DNA from: Dryococelus australis
Taxonomy: Eukaryota; Arthropoda; Insecta; Phasmatodea; Phasmatidae
DNA length: 64,000 nucleotides
NCBI GenBank assembly: GCA_029891345.1
Contig: CM056994.1
Coordinates: 142,622,457 to 142,686,456, forward strand
Reading direction: 5' to 3'
Of this stretch, positions 47,284 through 59,703 are shown piece after piece. How positions within the stretch are numbered: position 1 is the stretch's first letter; every line of letters starts with the position of its first letter. Both the position numbers and the translations under genes were made by a program. The notes below the pieces were generated by a model that searched no databases, was not told the origin of the DNA, and saw only the letters and a list, made by a program, of their open reading frames with translations.

Positions 47284-49773
47284 TTTGTGAAATTGTCGAA
47301 TTTAATTTTTTAAAAGCCTTCAATTATGTTTTCTGCCTTTGTGTAATTTATGAGTGTGTTTCTCACCACCAGACATCTTCGTGCTGAATCTTCAGCTGCA
47401 GTAGGAGTAGTAAGAAATATGGTTATTGTGAGAAAACTTTTTTTTAATACAAAGTTCATTGGACTTTGCCACTGCTTGCTGTTGAGTTGTAGGGCAGCTG
47501 CACACATTGTGTGTGTTTCTACCTGCCCCCCTGAAAAGGTATTTGTGTAAATAGACTCATTTTCATTAAATTACCCAGGGTTCTTCAAGTTGACCAGCTT
47601 GTCGACAGAGATTTTCTCAAGATGCTAATGTGTTCCTGCTCATTTCAAATACATTTATTCGGATGTGTTCGATTCTCTCAAACATTTTTGTAATTTCCCC
47701 TTTCAAAGTTTGTTTAAGTTTATCTCCTTAAAGGAAATTTCATATGTTAACTTTAAAATGTATAATATTAAGTTTTCTCACCCACCAGGAAGAAAGCAAA
47801 AAGGTATCAATTTTTTTTCGTGAAAGTGAGCAAACAGCTATCCAGTTATCTGATTATAAAATAAAACAAACCAACAACTTACCATCACCTACTCGTCTCA
47901 AGTTATCAAAAATATTTTTCATTTAAACATTTAATATCTAGTCATATACAAGTACTTTGTCTTCAAACATATCCCATTTCCAATCATTCCAAAATATATA
48001 ATGACACGAGGAATGTTCAAACTAATAAATAACAAGTAACAGTATACAATTTTAACATAGAAGAATCTTATTCCAGATAATTTTTTTGAAAAAACCAACC
48101 TTAAAACTAAATATTAACTATGTTATATCAAATTACATATAAATATATTTTTATATATAACCATTTTTTCACATACTTTAAAACAAATACATCACCAGAA
48201 ACAAATTTACAACAATCATGTTACAAACATAATTACCAAACATTTTTAACAACAATTAGATATTTTAACAAAAACAAGACATTTTATCAATAACATTTAA
48301 AGAATTAAAGTACTAAACATTTCATCAATGACATGTACATTTTAACAATATTTCTGTTTATATTACTATTACTACTACTGGTATAACATTCAAAAATTTT
48401 CTTATAAAAAACAAAACAAAAATATATATACAGGAATTATTAACAACATATTTACAAATATACTACATCGTTGTTGTTAACATCGTTTTCCTATCTATTT
48501 ACAGCGACTATTTTCATAATGACACACATTTAAGGCATTCATTTGTCGTATCCGGGGTATTTTCTACACACACATACACACGACGAATGACGGGTACGAT
48601 ACACACTCACATGCACGCAGATTCCAGTAGATGTTTCGTCACACTGTGACTTTCTTTTTATTATTTTGTAAAATGTATCGATGACTGTTGTATTCTTGTT
48701 ACAGTCAAGCAAACAGGTAGCAGCAACAGTGATGGTGTTGTAAGAGATTTTGTAAATAGTTGTAGATATTTAAACACTTTGTAGATAGATGTGAAATTGG
48801 TTATGGAACATGTGTGTGTGGTGGCGGCAGATGGACGTCGTCGGCAGTGTGTTGTTAGCAGTTGTGGTGTCGTGGGCAGGCTGTATTTATTGTGGTGTTA
48901 TAACTATTATATGTAGGAAAATAAAAAAAAACTACTTAGTTATTCTGTAGTGCGTTTCAAAGGGTGTAGTGGCTGCGTTGTAATCGTTATGCAGGCCAGG
49001 TGTGTGAATTTAAAATATTTACTTAATTTATACATTTTTACTACATAAACTGATGTTATGATGAAGTTACTTATCGAAATCCACGTCTGTTTATCACAAC
49101 ATTGTACTTTTGGGCTAAGTGTTTGAAACACAGTTGTATAACAAGCTTACGTTTCTGGTATTTATGTGTCTGCCACAGTCCCCTCAAAATACTAAGCCAA
49201 ACAAATTTATTTAAATTTAAATTTATTTTACACATTAATTAAAATAAATAATACACTAAACCGACAAACCAGTAAGTACCAATGCATGTAAATTTTAGCA
49301 GAATAAATGTTACGGTAGGTCTATATTAAACACTGTTGTTTTTTTTCCCGCCACAGTCGTTACAAACACAGTCGTGGCAAAATATTAATGTGTATTATGA
49401 GTAATGTGATATAGCATATGTAATAAATAAACATAAAGCCGACCTAAATATTGTTATAGACCTAAATAGTGAACATTCATAGGAAATGGTTACTGCAATA
49501 TTACATAAATATTTGAACAGTTGTAAACAGCAACTAACAAATTTGACAGTTATAAAAGTAGAAGTCACATGGCAGTGTTTATGTTAACGTGAAGCAGAAG
49601 GATACGCAATCAGTAACCAAAAGTAAGAATTTAGCAGGGATTCAGAAAAGGTCGCAGTTATCGTGAATCAATTATATTAAACTCCATCTTTAAATCTGGG
49701 GTAATTATTTTATAGACGGCCTCATAAGCAACATGATATACTAATTAATCGGTGTCACAATAAAGGAGGTGCA
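47284..49773. other. AT-rich interior of element B, polymerase downstream side
   Basis: Very AT-rich DNA with no gene recognised. A short CA/CACA-rich patch lies at 48,570-48,620. Confidence 0.4.
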
Positions 49774-52090
49774 ATGCTGGTGGAAGAAGTTTTGTACACA
49801 TGTACTGATAATGGAATTCGTAGAGTGTTAATTTTTATAGATCAAGAATGGCAACACCAGTGTACAAAGGTTTGTTCTAATGTCACAGAACTCCTTGATA
49901 TCTCGATAAGGACCAAGTTTTCACCGATAATCTGTCTTACCTGGAATGTTGGATGGCCTATCAGCTCTGCAGACCCGTAGATCGTGTAATACTCGAAACA
50001 ACTCTGATATCCCTTTCCCGGTGGACATTCTGCAAGGTTTTTTTCCATAAACAGAATTATCATTAATTTGAAAACGATTTTTAGAATTTGTTCGCAGCCT
50101 GGGCATGTTTTTCAGTGTTAAACTCGATGTACGGAGCCTTCCAAGCCTTCTGCTCAAAGTGCAGAACGCGATGAACAGAGTCAAGTGTGGCTACATACAT
50201 AAAGTACTGCCTCAGTGTTTCCCCATGTATAACATATTTAATTTGCTGCGCGAGTGTCAAAAGAAGTTTCTCATGCAAGCTGTTCGGTGGTACACAATTT
50301 TCTGGGTTCAAAGGCAGATCATATAGTGCACCATGACACTCGTCTGAAAAAGACTGATTAACGTTTGCGAAAAAAACGAGTGCCACCATCATTCACTGTG
50401 ATTGAAAAATCCCATGTTGAAAACACATCAGCCTCAAACCACTGAAAACTGCCAATTGGATGCTTGGATCACATTGTATGACTGTACAGCCCATTGATGT
50501 CGAAATAACATATATATTTCGATGCCACACTGGGGCCATAGTCATCACCCAAGTAAATATTTTTGGCTTCCTCACTACTTTTTGAAACTCTAATGCCGCC
50601 CCTAACTCCATGTTCTACAAAAAGATACATTTCTGTTTAGATAGTTAAATGCATCCCATGCGGATTATCCATGAGCGTAATCCACATCGCTAATGCTTTC
50701 GCCTCTCATCACATTATTAAATGCGTCCTTTGGTGGATGTGACTTTCACATCAGACCATCTGGCGAATTAACAAAGTCATAAGGAAAAGCTCCCTTTAAT
50801 TTTGCCAATTCGAATTGGGTGTTGTGTGGAAACATCGAGTGGGCATTACTGATTTGCACAGGAAGCAAATTGGCTGCCAAAGATTCCAGAGAGGCACTCA
50901 CGATTGGAATGAATCAATAAAGTGTAGCTTGAAAAATTGTGCCTTTCCATTGAAATCTGTCCCATTGGAAATTTTGTTGGTAATGCATTTGTATTTTTCA
51001 AGGGTTATTCCAATCACTTGAATTTTACCTGAGTTTTCGATTACGAAGGTTCCGTTGGGTTGTTGTACGTGACGTTCAGCCAAAGGCTTTATAAGAAAGT
51101 GAGTAACCTATTCCTGCAGGTTATGAAAAGCAGCGAGAAGTCTTTTGGGTAGTCTGAAAATCAAGTTAAACTTATTATGTGCGCAATCTCTGATTTCGCC
51201 CATCAGATGGTCATGATCGGCCACAATATCATCTGTACCGACTTTTCCTTATACAATCAGCACCCACAAACTCAAAATAGATAGATAAACTTGGATTGTA
51301 TGAGCAGACCAACAAAATGCTACAAGCATATGGAACATGTTGGTGGATGGTAGTCATATTACTTGTTTCATCATTAGGCAAGTAGGTGTACATGGGTTTC
51401 AGGCAAAATTCTACATCGCAATAGGCGACAAAACCCAATCTCTGCAGTTTGCTGTAATCTTTAACTGCAAGTACTTGTTGTTCCCAGTGGGGAAATCACT
51501 GCAAACAGTTTTTTGTTGCTTGCAAAGAAAAGTGTGACTTGTGAGTTTCTCCTCAGTTCTGATATACTGAAGACAATACTTGCAAACAAATTTCCTGTTT
51601 TTCTCCTCACTCAGCTGACTATTAACCGCCCATTACCAATTTATATTACAAAAAAACAACAAATGAGCGGCATTTCCACTTGTGCGAATCGCCAAAATAT
51701 TCACATGTTTGTCATGATGCCCAGGAGAAATACAAATGGGTACTACAACCCCACCCTTTTCGCAAGTTTCGTCAATTATATAGCTATCATTGCCCACCAC
51801 ACGAACTTACAAATATCCTGTATGAGTATAGGTGTCCACAGAATTTCAATATTCAAATCTTCGGGAGGTTTCCGATACGATAAGGAATGACCGACATTTT
51901 GTGTGGCAGCATACATGTACTTACCCACTATGTTAATTGAAACTCTAATAGACCGGGGTGATGCCTCTGGAAAAAACCAGAAAAGTTACTGTTAAGCCTA
52001 TCATTAACTATACACATGTCATTTAGTCTGGCAAATCTTCCACTGAGGTTGCGGAATCACAAAGCAAATAATTTTCCGGCACACTTGGCG
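49774..52090 (-). pseudogene. Protein-primed DNA polymerase B of element B
   Basis: Read on -, the blocks run from high to low coordinates: PPEDLNIEIL near 51,870; the zinc-finger-like CKYCLQYIRTEEKLTSH near 51,580; GFVAYCDVEFCLKP (ExoI area, D-x-E kept) in 51,438-51,229; VADHDHLMGEI; FHNLQE and FLIKPLAERH (ExoII area); the ORF 51,083-50,898 (IENSGKIQVIGI, DFNGKAQFFKLHFIDS); GAFPYDFVNSPDG; EHGVRGGI; motif A area YICYFDINGLYSH near 50,520; NDNSVYGK (motif B area) near 50,050; and IGENLVLIEISRSSV. It matches the polymerase of element C block by block but is somewhat less decayed. Many stops and frameshifts remain. It is the replicative enzyme of a Polinton-type element. Confidence 0.8.
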
Positions 52091-52455
52091 AAATATCTCT
52101 ATTCGACTCTATAGTCGGTTGTGAAACGGATTGAGCACTCACGAATCACAATAATATTCAGAGTCTGATAGAAATATGTCATCATTCAAAAGATTAACCT
52201 TGTCATGTTTCGGGTAAGCAGACATGTTTCTATCTTTTGTTGTTGGCGGTCTCTCCATAAGTGAAACCATGCTCGAATCACTTAAGTAGAGATCATCCTC
52301 CAAGAGATTAACTTGTGTCCATTAAGCAAAGAGACATTGTCTCGACAGTATACTGTAGACTGTCTTTGCATTTGCGATTCACAATCTGAATCGCATGCAT
52401 AAAGATCCTCAAGCAAGATGTCAATACTGGATCGCTTACTCTCACTCACTTTGAA
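52091..52455 (-). pseudogene. Acidic triple-repeat region at the start of the polymerase (element B)
   Basis: On - from 52,450 the sequence begins VSESKRSSIDILLEDLYACD and SDCESQMQRQ. After a frame change come VNLLEDDLYLSDSSMVSLME and VNLLNDDIFLSDSEYY. These are three copies of the acidic motif also present at 25.35-25.72 kb in element C, in the same order and with the same spacing. No clear ATG or other domain is seen. It is either the polymerase N-terminus or a separate small protein. Confidence 0.55.
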
Positions 52456-54859
52456 TCCTAACTAAAGTCTCTTTAATTTCCACGATAAAATAGCTACAAG
52501 ACTTCAATCAATTAAACTGAATTGCCACGTTGTTCTGAAAACAGAGAAAAAAAACACCACTTTATTCACTTACCTGCAATTATGTGTTATTAACATAAAT
52601 GACTGTATTCTTTTCTTAAATAAATTTCTTTCACGGAAATGCTGTTTATTTGGGAAAGGCAGAAGTGTGAGATGCATTTTTTTAAACAAAAGGTATGGGG
52701 ACGAGTCTTTCTAAATGCTAATGGAAAAAAATACATGCAGCAGACGGTCGAGAATTGAGTGCGTGGGGATCAATCGAAACTTAGGTCTCAAGAGCTGATG
52801 AGGGTCAGGCACGTGGTGTCAGAGCAGTGTAAGACCACATGTGCGGGCCAGGAGCTTAGACCACATGGAGCTGTGGACGAGGCAGAGTGGGCGAGAGAAT
52901 GAAAAATTGGTTCAGTAAATGATCAGTGTCCGCACAGGGCACTATCGGTGAAGCATGCTCCCCTTTACCCAAGCCAGCCCATAAACCTCCCCTTCCCCAC
53001 ACTAGCGCTCATCGTGCGGACCCTAGGGGCATGCATGCGTGAGAATGTGAGGTAGTGTAGGTACTTCCCCTCCGCCCACCAACTCCGCCGACTCCAGCTA
53101 ACACCCAGGCGAGTTCCCATCATACAGCTCTAGTCACTATACAATGAGTTCCCTTGACCTGGATCGCTCTTGCCTGTCTTTCATATTTTAAACTTTTAAG
53201 GCAAGCAGACTGTGTTAGTAACATAACTTTAATTTTTTAGCCTAGTTTTAAAAACTTTCCAACTTAAATGTGGTTTACTCGACACCATCAAAAGTAGTGT
53301 ACACCGTCAAATATTCTTTACACCATAAAATAATGATTTTTCCACTCTACAATAAAGTTTTTCATAAAAAGGTTTTAGCGAGGGAACAACATATTGGATA
53401 TTAATTATACTAACTTAACAAACACTCATAAAATTAAACATTTTCTAAATAAAATGTACTGAGATTTTAATAAAAACTGCTCAACTCTCTATCTATCTCC
53501 CTCTGTCCCACTCTCATTTACCCAACAACTTTGAAAATGAAAACTCTTAAAATTAACTTATAGAGCCAATCAACCCCGTTGCATAAACATAAAAAATATT
53601 CCATTTCTTAGAAGTACTGAAGGCTCATTTATCCATCATGACACACATTCTTCTCCAAACAGTTCACGCAGGACAAGCTTGGAAGCTGAGGTTATGAACC
53701 CCTGAATACATGAGACATCCAACTTTGTTCTTCTTTTTTTTTTTTTTTTAGCTGTTTCATTATTCATACCTCATAAATAACAATCCACCCTTAAACATTT
53801 AACAAAACCGATGTTAACTAACTAAATTTTAAACAAATCGCATTATCTTTCCCCTGCTCTTATACTCGCAGTCATACTCCTAATCAATTTATCTCAGAGT
53901 ACTTGGTATTATATTCTAAATGGTTTTAACATACTTTTGTGAGGATTTAGCAGTGTAAAGAGTGCCTGAATCGAGATATTGTTTCGCCTTTTGTCCACAA
54001 TGCAATACTATGGTGGTTGTCCAGTATCGCCCTCAAAATTCTATTAAATTCCTCACAAATATAAATCAACAACCTACCTAGAATTTATTGATAAAACCCT
54101 TTTACCTTTGCAGTCGTACTTACAGTCTTGCACACACATCCACACACATCCGAGTTTACACTAATAAACAAATAACACAGCGGGTGGGATCGCCATGAGC
54201 ACACATTCGACTTTTTGTTAACTAACACAAACAATAATAAACAATTTTCAACAATAAGGATGGGACCATGTCATCTCAAGCACCCATTCGACTTATCATT
54301 AATTAAAACCAACAAAAATAAACCTTTTTCTAAGAAATCCTTAAAAAAATATTTTATCACATTCAGAATGAATTTTATATAATTTTCATTTACATTGTTA
54401 TGATTTGTTAAAAAGTTTATGAAATTTCTTTGTAATTAATTAAAAAATTAAACAATTTACTAAAAGTTAAACGATTTTAAGAAAATTTAAATCGAATTCA
54501 AAAGACTTGTTTTAAAAGTTGTAACAATTTGTTAAAAAAATTATAAAAATTTAATTCACTTTGTTAAAAGTTTTAACAATTTGTAAATGAAGTTAATGAT
54601 TTTAACGATTTATAATGTTAATTTTTGGAAAGTTTACAAAAATGTATTAAAATTTGTAAACAAATTACTAAACATTTAAGGAAATCATATATATGTTAAA
54701 TAATTTTAATAAGAAAATTAAATAATTAGATAAGAAACATACTAAAACATTTAAGAAAATGTGTATAAACTGAAACCATTTTAAGTAAATTTTATGAATA
54801 ATTTTAACAAAATACTGCAAAAAAGATAAAAAGCACGACATTTTTTAAATTATTCACAT
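52456..54859. other. Interior of element B; GC-richer patch at 52,740-53,130
   Basis: A patch of about 390 bp (52,740-53,130) is GC-richer than the AT-rich DNA around it and has the words agaccacatg/agaccacatgg twice, but no recognised gene. The rest is AT-rich with long runs of attaaaaa/taaacaattt type. Confidence 0.4.
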
Positions 54860-55210
54860 CCTTTAACTCTAGTAGCGAAGTTGGTAGGCTTCGAAGGTGG
54901 TCTGAACCCATGGTCAGGCTGGTTGAGCACTAGCCTGCTCTGCTAGGTGAGCGCAGGGTCCCTACCCCAGCAAGCTGCTGAATTCCCCAGCGAGCGGTAA
55001 ACTGATACCGAGGTTCGAGGTCGGAAGCTATGTGTTAGGGGTTCCTTCACCCTACCCTTTCATGCCAGGTCCTGACAGAGTGAACCACTGGTGAACGGGT
55101 GGCTGGTGTGCTTGAATAAATCAGGGCTAGGCAGGCAGCTCCTAGCAGTGTGCACCGGCTCACAGAGGGTTCACATGCAGGAGAGGAGGAGGCCTCGACC
55201 CCATGAAGTC
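54860..55210 (-). repeat. GC-rich block with tRNA-like promoter boxes (possible SINE)
   Basis: This 330-bp GC-rich block sits in very AT-rich DNA. On - it has a perfect box A (tagcagagcagg, + positions 54,934-54,945) and a box B-like ggttcagacc (+ 54,898-54,907), at tRNA-like spacing. The GC-rich part continues well upstream of box A, to about 55,205, which is unusual for a simple SINE. It may be a composite. Confidence 0.4.
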
Positions 55211-56574
55211 AGAGAATCAAATAATGTGGAATATGTGGGAACATCTATTTATAGCCTTTCTCTATAATTCGTCGCAAAAATTTATATGGTGCAATTCGAT
55301 TTAAAAATATATAAAATGAACATATTGCATAATTGAGATATCGTTAAAACAATTTAAGCAAATTTAATGCATTAAAAAGGATTTAATGCGATTTTTTTTT
55401 AGTTTTGCATGTTTATGCTAGAACATAAAGTGTCACATGTGTATTTATTCGTTTTTAAGCCATTGCATTTGAATAATGTATTTATCTGATGATTTTGTAC
55501 ATGAATAATTTTAATTCCATTACATGTTTTTTAAATTACGACCTGTTTGTAACCTAAATTAAATACAATGTTTACACTTTCTCACCAAGAAACAATTATG
55601 AAACTAATGTATACATTTAAATTAGGCAATTCGCTCATTTGTTATTACTTTTATATTTATAACTAAAATACTATTAAACATACATCACCCTAATCATGGG
55701 CATGTATACTAACTAATATTAACAATGCAATATCTGGTATTTGAACCCAGAAGCTCCTTGCATAATCTAATTACTCCATGGAGGCTGGTGATATAAAAAC
55801 TTATTTTATGTTTTTTAGATTGTTTTGTCAAATATTACTCAGGTTTCCTTAGCAGACATTTTTTGCCAGGTGAAAAGTTCAATTATATATTTAGTTGAAA
55901 AGTGTTTTTTCAGACCTAACAGTTTGTTAGTTAATTTATCTTTTTTTTTCAACACATGTACATGTCAATACAAAATATTTTGATACAAAGCAGACTTCTT
56001 TTAAGAATCTATGAGTTAAAAGATTTTTATAAAAAATGTTATGTTTCTTTTGAAAATCAAGAAAAATGTTAATAATAAGGATATGTTAAAAACACATCTG
56101 AAAGGAATTCATTTTACTAAATAAATCTAACGACAAATAATATACAAACCATTACTCTTTCAAAAATTAGCAAATCTATTTCTCTCTGTTAAACTACATA
56201 GTTTTCCAAAACATACAAGTAAATATAGCATGTCTTAAAAATAGCACCAAACAAGTACAGTTTGCCCCAAAAAATTTATATACAATTTTTTTAAACAATA
56301 GCAAATTCAGTATGTCACGCAATTACAAAATTATATATATGTATATATAGCATTAAACCATCGAGTAGAATTTGATTCAAAACACATAAACAAGTATAGA
56401 AGGTCACAAAACATTGAATAAATTTATATACAACACAATCAAGTATAAGTTGATTAAAAATTTATACAAAATTTTTATTAAAAAAAAATATTTTTATAAG
56501 TTGTTAGCATCTTTTGTGAACAAAGTTTTTATATATTTTCTTAATATTGGATTAAGATCCCCATCTTGAACCCT
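55211..56574. other. AT-rich interior of element B
   Basis: Apart from the tRNA-like fragment at 55,738-55,800 nothing is recognised. Confidence 0.4.
55738..55800 (-). repeat. tRNA-like fragment
   Basis: On - the sequence tagattatgcaaggagcttc is followed by ctgggttcaaataccag, a T-arm-like hairpin with a box B. No good acceptor stem was found, so it is more likely a SINE or tRNA-derived fragment than a tRNA gene. Confidence 0.35.
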
Positions 56575-56960
56575 GCTTTCCAGCAGTGAGCATTTCTAAC
56601 ACCCTGGCTTAAACCTGTCTGTTCGTGCACACGTGTATTTAGATATAAATGCATGTAAAACAATGTTTTCAAACAAATATGGGTATGTTTCAATATAATG
56701 TGAGTGTACATCTACATCTTCAATACTATATTGGAGACATGTGGTTACAGTCATATAAAACACAGGACGTTTCTTGTTAATGTTGTATTGAATTAATTTG
56801 TGGCTCTTTTCATATCCTAGAAGACGATACATTACTTTAAAATGAAAAACACTGTTGTAAGTCTCTGTAAATTTGTGTAAAAGTCAATTATACTGTAGGG
56901 TGTAAGTTACATTAGACTTTCCTTGTTTGACAATGACATAATGATTTGCAGGATGAAAAT
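56575..56960 (-). pseudogene. Unrecognised ORF at the end of the - strand array
   Basis: The ORF 56,832-56,596 (78 codons) continues upstream with one stop to about 56,960 (HPANHYVIVKQGKSNVTYTL). It contains LIQYNINKKRPVFYMTVTTC and SIEDVDVHSHYIETYPYLFE. The near-continuous frame of about 125 codons in AT-rich DNA suggests past coding. It is not clearly related to the protease-like modules that follow upstream. Confidence 0.35.
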
Positions 56961-57705
56961 ACATCTTGTAACTACTATGACATCCAACACATGACTGAGA
57001 AGAACTAGCAAGGAACAATGCATGTATATTGGGAACATTCATTCTCTCTATAATTTGAAAGCTGAAATGTGTTTGAGGGCTAAACTTTATTTTTTATAAT
57101 TTCATTGTTCAATGAATATAACATTTTGATGAACCACATGCACTTTGAGATGTGTAACCAAATTGTTTTTGCTACAATGTTATAAAGTATGAAGATTGTT
57201 ATCACATTCTTCGATTTATTGATAGGGTAAAACAATGCCTGTATTATAAACAAGATGTTTCAAACATTTTTTCCCCACAATATGACATTACAATGTGTTC
57301 GTCCTTAAGTTTATGCTTTCAATCTACTATATGAGGTCTTTTCTGGTTTACAAGACATTTAGAACTATTGCACTTAGTTAAAGTGGAATCATAACTATTT
57401 GGTATACTACATACTGTCAAAGCTTGAGAGAAATACTTACATTTGAAATGAATGTCTGACTCGCATATTTCCCATAACAATATAATGTGAATATGCTATG
57501 CTATAAGTTACTGAATAAAATCCTTTATTAATAAATGCATACTTACATATAGGTGAGAATGTTATTCTGTATTATCCACTTGACATGCATTTAAATTACA
57601 CATGGACAGGAAAATTAATTCTCCTTGTTTGAAAATAAATTTTGTAATGTCTCTATCGCAGGTTTCCTTCCAGTGAACAGTGATTCACTGATGAGGTCTG
57701 GTGAG

Positions 57706-57960
57706 TTAGTAGGCGAGAACTCCATGGCCATGCTCCTCTTCTATCTCCTTGCTAAGGGTGTGAATCATCAAATATTCTAACATTGTTTCTAAGTTACTGT
57801 CAGGGCGAAGATATCTCACAGCACAATCATTGCATGACATTCCTTCAACAAAGTGAATGCGGAGACTGTTGTCTAAAGTGTAGAACCAATGTTCTATATA
57901 ATTGCAGACATGAACTTGTAAAATACCATCAAAATGTTTCAATAACACTTCTCAATATCT
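57706..57960 (-). pseudogene. Ulp1/C48 protease-like module (copy 3)
   Basis: The ORF reads FDGILQVHVCNYIEHWFYTL, then RIHFVEGMSCNDCAVRYL, then a helical tail (ETMLEYLMIHTLSKEIEEEH). The block Q-V-x-V-C-N-x3-HW is shared with the other modules in this array. HW followed by an acidic residue and then a cysteine is the order of the His-Asp-Cys triad of Ulp1/SENP (C48) and adenain-type proteases. The family call is inference from motif order; the aspartate position is not clean here. Confidence 0.4.
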
Positions 57961-58281
57961 AATTTGCAGGACTTCATATATGTCTGTAGGGTCAATGATT
58001 CTAGCCATGATTGACAATTTAATACTGAATGCTCTTCGTATATAGCTGTTGTGACACCACTTTTTCTCATATTTAACTGTTCTTGCTGAGCCAAACTTTA
58101 CAATTACACATGCCACTGGGAGTAGTTAATTCTTGGTCACCAATGTATGTAAAATGATGCATGCTATTACATTGTTCTGTCCAAACTGCAGTAAGAGAGC
58201 AGCAACTACACTTATTCTGCATTATGTATTTAATTATCTTGTATGACATTTTTTTGTGCTGTACACACTCTGAGCTTCAAA

Positions 58282-58497
58282 TTATAGTTGACTATTGCAA
58301 CATGGTAGTATGATCTCAGAATGTAAATTATATAAAGAACAAGAATTTCTCCCATAAAATACATCGAAAACTTTTAAAGTACAATCAGGACTGATTATTG
58401 AGGAACACCAATGTTCATATCTGTTGCACATCTGAATATGTAGTCTACTATCTTCATCTTCAATTCGATACCACACTTGCCTGTATCCTGGAGTAAC
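58282..58497 (-). pseudogene. Ulp1/C48 protease-like module (copy 2) with a 3' splice site
   Basis: The sequence gttactccag precedes GATACAGGCAAGTGTGG, which looks like an exon start. It reads GYRQVWYRIEDEDSRLHIQM, then CNRYEHWCSSIISPDC, then TLKVFDVFYGRNSC. His of EHW and Asp of VFD are 16 residues apart, close to the spacing in Ulp1-type proteases. Stop at 58,284. The catalytic cysteine is not on this module, which suggests it is one exon of a larger gene. Confidence 0.42.
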
Positions 58498-58663
58498 ACA
58501 GGCTTAAGGAAGTGATGCATTGAACCTCTCCATTGTAACTGAAGCTCCAGTCTATGGTTCTCTCAATTTTTATAGTTAAATTTGGAAAATATTAGTTCTT
58601 CAAAGTTAACTTTGCTCTATCAAATTTACAGACACAAACATTTCTGTTCCAAACCTCATAGTC

Positions 58664-58870
58664 TCATATTTCACTAGGTGCTCTTAGAAGCCTGCTACAG
58701 CCTTGTATTTGCATGATGTGTTTCTTATTATTGCATATTTCAGTCCTTAAGGTGGGGTTGCCGTAAAACTCTATACTAAACTTATATTTTATTTTATGTA
58801 AACCTGGTTCATTGGTTATTGCTACACTTCTATTTTTAAAAAAAAGGCCAAGAAGAACAGGGCAGTTCAC
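58664..58870 (-). pseudogene. Weak protease-like module fragment
   Basis: The ORF of 68 codons includes GNPTLRTEICNNKKHIMQIQ, which lines up with the CN-x3-H core of the neighbouring modules but has lost the tryptophan. It directly follows the module at 58,871-59,048. It could also be unrelated read-through. Confidence 0.28.
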
Positions 58871-59048
58871 TGTCAGGCTGCATATTACAAACAGGACAGT
58901 CTTCTTAATAAAACAACACTCGTTCCGTATACTTGTTTGCTCCTAAACTTTTTGCGAAATTCTAATGTTCATCTCTGTTACACATCTGGGTTTGGAAGTA
59001 TATGTTGTCTAGAGACTGGAACCATACTTTTGTGTATCCTCGAAAAAT
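58871..59048 (-). pseudogene. Ulp1/C48 protease-like module (copy 1)
   Basis: It starts like the module at 58.28-58.50 kb (GATACACAAAAGTATGG after a tcgag acceptor-like end) and reads GYTKVWFQSLDNIYFQTQMC, then NRDEH with a stop where Trp is expected, then NFAKSLGANKYTERVLFY and, after another stop, EDCPVCNMQPDSELPC. Two stops make it dead. Confidence 0.38.
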
Positions 59049-59322
59049 ATTGGAGTAAGTCTTCTCTGGGTTGAATTTTTCAATTTTTCGAAATCTTAAG
59101 CATGATACACCTGTAAAAAACCATTTTTTGAAAATTTAATATCTTTATATGTCAGTAGGATGCTGGTACAAATATTCTCTTAAAGCTTCACTTTTACATT
59201 GTGAACTGAATATTTTTTCTCACAGTGATTTGCATTTTAGCATTTGACTATTGAAGTAATACTTGAACAGTCATAATATCTTCTAATAGTTATCACTTTA
59301 TTATTATTTAAACTTTTTAAAT

Positions 59323-59619
59323 TTACTTCTGCATTTTTCCAATCACATATACTGTATAGCATTCGAGGATCGCATCATTCACATATTGAAAATGCTCTTC
59401 ATAAGCCATGACACCAGAATCCCATTTTGGGTCAAGGATCTCATAAGTCTGTTGCCAAAACATCATTTTAACTTGAGGTTTTAAAGTATACCAAGGTCTA
59501 GGATGTTTGAAGCATAATACTTTATAGTCATTAGCAACGGCTGCATAAGAAACAGCAAGCTCCATAATTACAAAGGACATGTCTTGGTAGTTTTCGAAAC
59601 GTTGTGCATAGCACATCAT
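59323..59619 (-). CDS. Unrecognised 98-codon ORF in the array
   Basis: From ATG 59,619 to the TAA at 59,323 the frame is intact, one of the few intact ORFs of any length in element B. It contains FVIMELAVSYAAVANDYKVL, FKHPRPWYTLKPQVKMMFWQ and DSGVMAYEEHFQYVNDAILE. The balanced, aromatic-rich composition is protein-like. It lies between the cysteine-containing exon (59.7-59.96 kb) and the histidine-containing modules. It may be an exon of the same decayed genes. Function unknown. Confidence 0.35.
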   Translation of the reverse strand: MMCYAQRFENYQDMSFVIMELAVSYAAVANDYKVLCFKHPRPWYTLKPQVKMMFWQQTYEILDPKWDSGVMAYEEHFQYVNDAILECYTVYVIGKMQK

Positions 59620-59703
59620 TTGTATAGTATTTCTTTTTTACACTCCCAATTTATACACTATGTACAAAAATTCTCCCAAAAAAGTATCTTTTTAAACTAT
59701 TAT

